From the NCBI GenBank assembly GCA_019636345.1, contig JAHBXQ010000005.1:1-64000 (forward strand): a DNA stretch of 64,000 nucleotides, written 5' to 3'. Under the pieces are notes generated by a model that saw only the letters and a list, made by a program, of their open reading frames with translations, ran no database searches and was not told the origin of the DNA. This DNA is from Pirellulales bacterium (GTDB taxonomy: Bacteria; Planctomycetota; Planctomycetia; Pirellulales; Lacipirellulaceae). Below are positions 61,501 through 64,000 of the stretch, in pieces. A program made the translations under genes and the position numbers. The first letter of the stretch is position 1; every line of letters starts with the position of its first letter.

Positions 61501-62847
61501 ATGAAATGGACACAACGATGGTCGTGGCCGATGGTCGCGGCCGCTTGGGCGGTGCTCGCCCAGGCCACTCTGGGAACCACGATTACGTGGTCGTCGCACG
61601 ATACGGGCGTTGATCCGAGCGACAACACCCTGTGGAGCAATCCGGCCAACTGGATCGGCGGCATCGCGCCGGCCGCCTTGGACGACGTTGTGATCGGCAT
61701 CCCCGTTGCCAATGGATCGCGCATCACCGTGAACGATCTCCCGGCCGGCACGCAGATCGACGGGATCGCGATCTTAGCCAACCTGAACGAGGTGAACGGC
61801 AACTCGATCAACCTGGGCGGCAACGTCTCTTACACCGCCGGCGGTTCGAGCATCGGGCGGATCGGCGCCCCGGTCGTCTTGCTGCAGGACACGACTTACT
61901 CGGTCTCGGCGAACACCAGCAATGGCCGACTGGAAGTCAGCGGCGGAATCAGCGGCGCCTTCGGCATCATCAAGGCCGACCCGGGCCGGCTACGATTCGT
62001 CACCACGGCCAAGAGTTACGACGGCGATACGATCGTGACCGGGGGCCTGCTCGACATGTCCTCGGACAACATGCTCCCCTCCGGTGCGGGCAAAGGGGAC
62101 GTGTACGTCGGGGCCGGCGCCCAACTGTTCCTCAACAACGTCAACCTGCAGATCAACGGCCTCAACGACTACAGCGGCGGCGCGGGCACGGTCCTCAAGT
62201 CCGGCAGCAACACCCGCTCGCTGACCATGGGGAATAACGACGCCAACGGCACGTTTTCCGGCGACATCACGTTCACCGGCGGTTCGTCGACGATCATCAA
62301 GACGGGCGCCGGGACGCAGAATCTCAACGGTTCCGTCTCGGTCGCCGGCGCGGGGACCGTGAACGCCGGCGTGCTGAACGTCAACGGCGCATGGACCGGC
62401 AACGCGCTCGTCAACGCCAACGGAACGCTCGGCGGAACGGGGACGATTTCCGGCTCCGTCACCGGCGCGGGAACCGTGTCGCCGGGGACGAGCATCGGCA
62501 TGTTGTCGGCGGGCAGCGCTGTGCTGGGCGGAACCCTGCTGGCCGAAGTCGACGGCGCCGGTCCCGGCTCGGCCGACGTGCTGGCGATTGCCGGAGCGCT
62601 CGACATCACGGCCGCGTCTCTGAATCTGAGCGTCCTTTCCCCGCTGAATGATCCGGCCTACGTGATCGCTACTTACGGTTCGCTCTCCGGCGCCGCGTTC
62701 GCCAACGTGCTGAATCTTCCGTCGGGGTACGTGCTGGATTACGCCTTCAACGGCAACAGCATCGCCCTGGTGCCGATTCCCGAACCGGCGACGATCGCCC
62801 TGGCGGCGATCGCGGCAACGTTGGTCGTCCGGCGGCGCCGCAAGTAA
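61501..62847 (+). CDS. Beta-strand-repeat (autotransporter-associated-like) PEP-CTERM protein
   Basis: A protein of 448 residues with a signal peptide (WPMVAAAWAVLAQATLGTT). The middle has short beta-strand repeats typical of beta-helices: LIKTGAGTQNLNGSVSVAGA-like runs, VNAGVLNVNGAWTGNALVNA and GTLGGTGTISGSVTGAGTVS (about 260-330), as in 'autotransporter-associated beta strand' passenger repeats. PEP-CTERM tail: IPEPATIALAAIAATLVV then RRRRK. It is probably a surface or matrix protein. The ATG has tgaggag 7 bases upstream, and a strong terminator follows. No enzymatic motif. Confidence 0.85.
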   Translation: MKWTQRWSWPMVAAAWAVLAQATLGTTITWSSHDTGVDPSDNTLWSNPANWIGGIAPAALDDVVIGIPVANGSRITVNDLPAGTQIDGIAILANLNEVNGNSINLGGNVSYTAGGSSIGRIGAPVVLLQDTTYSVSANTSNGRLEVSGGISGAFGIIKADPGRLRFVTTAKSYDGDTIVTGGLLDMSSDNMLPSGAGKGDVYVGAGAQLFLNNVNLQINGLNDYSGGAGTVLKSGSNTRSLTMGNNDANGTFSGDITFTGGSSTIIKTGAGTQNLNGSVSVAGAGTVNAGVLNVNGAWTGNALVNANGTLGGTGTISGSVTGAGTVSPGTSIGMLSAGSAVLGGTLLAEVDGAGPGSADVLAIAGALDITAASLNLSVLSPLNDPAYVIATYGSLSGAAFANVLNLPSGYVLDYAFNGNSIALVPIPEPATIALAAIAATLVVRRRRK

Positions 62848-62874
62848 CGTGCCTCATCGCACCAAGCAGCGCTC

Positions 62875-62909
62875 AGGCGCGCCCGGCTTCGCTGGGCGCG
62901 CCTGTTTTT
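62875..62909 (+). terminator. Rho-independent terminator
   Basis: Stem aggcgcgccc (62875-62884) and gggcgcgcct (62894-62903), loop ggcttcgct, then gttttta. It lies 28 bp after the beta-strand-repeat protein's stop. Confidence 0.88.
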
Positions 62910-63008
62910 ATTGGTACCCTGGGCGGACGGCTCGTCTTTCGTGTTCTGCTGAACCGCGGCGCAACTCGTAGCTCCGCGGCCCCGATTGTGGCTTTGGGCG
63001 ATTCACCC

Positions 63009-64000
63009 ATGACACGATGCTTGATTGCAGCGACGCTCGTCGCGATTGGCGCTGTGCGCTGCTTGGCACTCGACGTTTCGATCCTCGACGAGGGTGCGAA
63101 ACCTGGGGGGGATGCGCTCTGCACCGACGCGATCCAAGGGGCCGTCGACCGCGCCTCCGCCGCCGGCGGGGGGCGCGTCACGATCCCCGCCGGCGTGTTC
63201 AAGTCGGGGGCCCTCGTCCTTAAGGCCGGGGTCGAACTCCATCTGGCCGAAGGGGCCGTGCTGCTGGGTTCGACCGACCTGGACGACTACCCCACGCAGA
63301 TGACGCGGATCGAGGGGCACTTCGAGCCGTGGCGGCCGGCGCTCGTGAACGCCAAGGATCTCGACGGGGTGCGGATCACCGGCCCCGGCACGCTCGACGG
63401 CAACGGCAAGCCGTTTTGGACCGCGTTCTGGCGGCGCCGGGCCGAGAACCCCAAGTGCACCAATTTGGAAGTCGAACGTCCCCGGCTGGTCTTCCTCGAA
63501 AACTGCACGAACCTCGAGGTCCGCGACGTGCGTCTCAAGGACTCGGGCTTCTGGAACTTGCACCTCTACAGATGCCGGGACGCGCTGGTCGAGGGGATCT
63601 CGATCGCCGCCCCGCACGGCGATCCCCCCAAGATCGTCGGCGAGCTCCAGCCGTGGGACGAGACGGCGATCGACCGAGCCCCCAGTTCCGACGGCATTGA
63701 CGTCGACAGTTGTCAAAACGTGACGATCCGCAACTGCACGATCTCGGTGGGCGACGATTGCATCGCGCTCAAGGGGACAAAGGGCCCGTTGGCCATGGAG
63801 GACGAGACGAGCCCCCCCGTCGAGAACGTGCTGATCGAAGACTGCAACTTCGTCAGCGGTCACGGCGTGCTGACCTGCGGCAGCGAGGCGACGATCGTTC
63901 GCAACGTGACGCTGCGCAACTGCCGGGTCGGCGCGGCAGTGCCGGTCGTACGGCTCAAGCTCCGCCCCGACACGCCGCAACTCTACGAGAACATCGCGGT
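63009..64000 (+). CDS. GH28 polygalacturonase-family hydrolase, cut by the window end
   Basis: The start of a pectin-degrading enzyme; 330 codons are visible without a stop. Signal peptide TRCLIAATLVAIGAVRCLA. The right-handed beta-helix begins with an N-terminal strand pair (SILDEGAKPGGDALCTDAIQ, AAGGGRVTIPAGVFKSGALV). GH28 active-site motifs are all seen: SSDGIDVDSCQNV (the NTDG-type Asp), ISVGDDCIALK (DD), VSGHGVLTCGSEA (GHG) and VVRLKLRPD (RxK). It would hydrolyse polygalacturonan or rhamnogalacturonan backbones. It fits the double acetylesterase, GH2 and arabinofuranosidases in the window. A long ORF on the opposite strand here is a shadow. The start lacks a Shine-Dalgarno. Confidence 0.93.
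   Translation, partial: MTRCLIAATLVAIGAVRCLALDVSILDEGAKPGGDALCTDAIQGAVDRASAAGGGRVTIPAGVFKSGALVLKAGVELHLAEGAVLLGSTDLDDYPTQMTRIEGHFEPWRPALVNAKDLDGVRITGPGTLDGNGKPFWTAFWRRRAENPKCTNLEVERPRLVFLENCTNLEVRDVRLKDSGFWNLHLYRCRDALVEGISIAAPHGDPPKIVGELQPWDETAIDRAPSSDGIDVDSCQNVTIRNCTISVGDDCIALKGTKGPLAMEDETSPPVENVLIEDCNFVSGHGVLTCGSEATIVRNVTLRNCRVGAAVPVVRLKLRPDTPQLYENIA

Noticed and set aside
63003-63980. Minus-strand ORF at the right end
   Set aside because: The plus strand carries all GH28 active-site motifs in one frame; the minus-strand frame is a GC shadow.
1-64000. CRISPR array
   Set aside because: No regularly spaced set of near-identical repeats with unique spacers was found; the only ordered array (40614-40744) has 8-bp units in mixed orientation.

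Overview
The window is GC-rich DNA with the hallmarks of a Planctomycetes chromosome, most likely of the Pirellulales/Lacipirellulaceae kind. These hallmarks are PEP-CTERM proteins, a DUF1559 pilin-like protein followed by a small lipoprotein, LamG/dockerin/CotH surface proteins with an N-terminal LEPLESRQLLA sorting motif, an ECF sigma factor beside a FecR-LamG protein, and abundant TAT-exported sugar hydrolases. The assignment rests on gene content alone.

Layout. (1) 1-1972: wreckage of a transposase and another gene, then repeat-filled non-coding DNA. (2) 1973-26747: a carbohydrate and cell-surface block. It holds a GH127 beta-L-arabinofuranosidase, a FecR-LamG protein with its ECF sigma factor, a GH51 alpha-L-arabinofuranosidase, four secreted PEP-CTERM proteins (LamG, PQQ-type sugar dehydrogenase, dockerin-like modules), a DUF1559 protein with its lipoprotein, a glutaminase-A-like protein and a 1900-residue CotH/lamin-tail surface protein. 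(3) 26851-39075: anaerobic nitrogen respiration. napD-napA-napB-ferredoxin-small gene run leftwards. A tetraheme cytochrome, a four-cluster Fe-S protein, a cupin, an NrfD-type membrane subunit and an Rrf2 regulator run rightwards. These are followed by a quinol NO reductase with a hemerythrin, a second Rrf2 regulator and mobB for the molybdenum cofactor. (4) 39147-45515: a 6.3 kb integrative element in the 3' end of a tRNA-Val gene. (5) 45629-55666: two TatA-like genes, an ExbB/ExbD/TPR operon with a cyclase-fold protein where TonB would be, a BON protein and a thioredoxin-like protein lacking one active-site cysteine. (6) 55995-64000: tRNA-Ile, then pectin side-chain enzymes (GH2, a double CE12 esterase, a PEP-CTERM protein and a GH28 cut by the window end).

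How it fits together. The two sugar blocks suggest use of arabinan/rhamnogalacturonan-type pectin: arabinofuranosidases, galactosidase, acetylesterase and polygalacturonase-type hydrolase. The central block would let the cell respire nitrate in the periplasm. No napC is present, and the divergent cytochrome/Fe-S/NrfD set is the obvious candidate to feed quinol electrons to NapAB. NO reductase, hemerythrin and two Fe-S-type Rrf2 regulators fit control by, or protection from, nitric oxide.

The strongest unusual observations are these. The att repeat of the integrative element lies inside the integrase reading frame, so excision would replace the last 6 residues by a 59-residue tail that is preserved at the other end of the element. 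The same element carries an ordered six-copy iteron-like array in front of its helix-turn-helix and primase genes. NapB appears internally duplicated (four haem motifs). Two spaced palindromes sit in the divergent promoters of the nitrate and NO genes.
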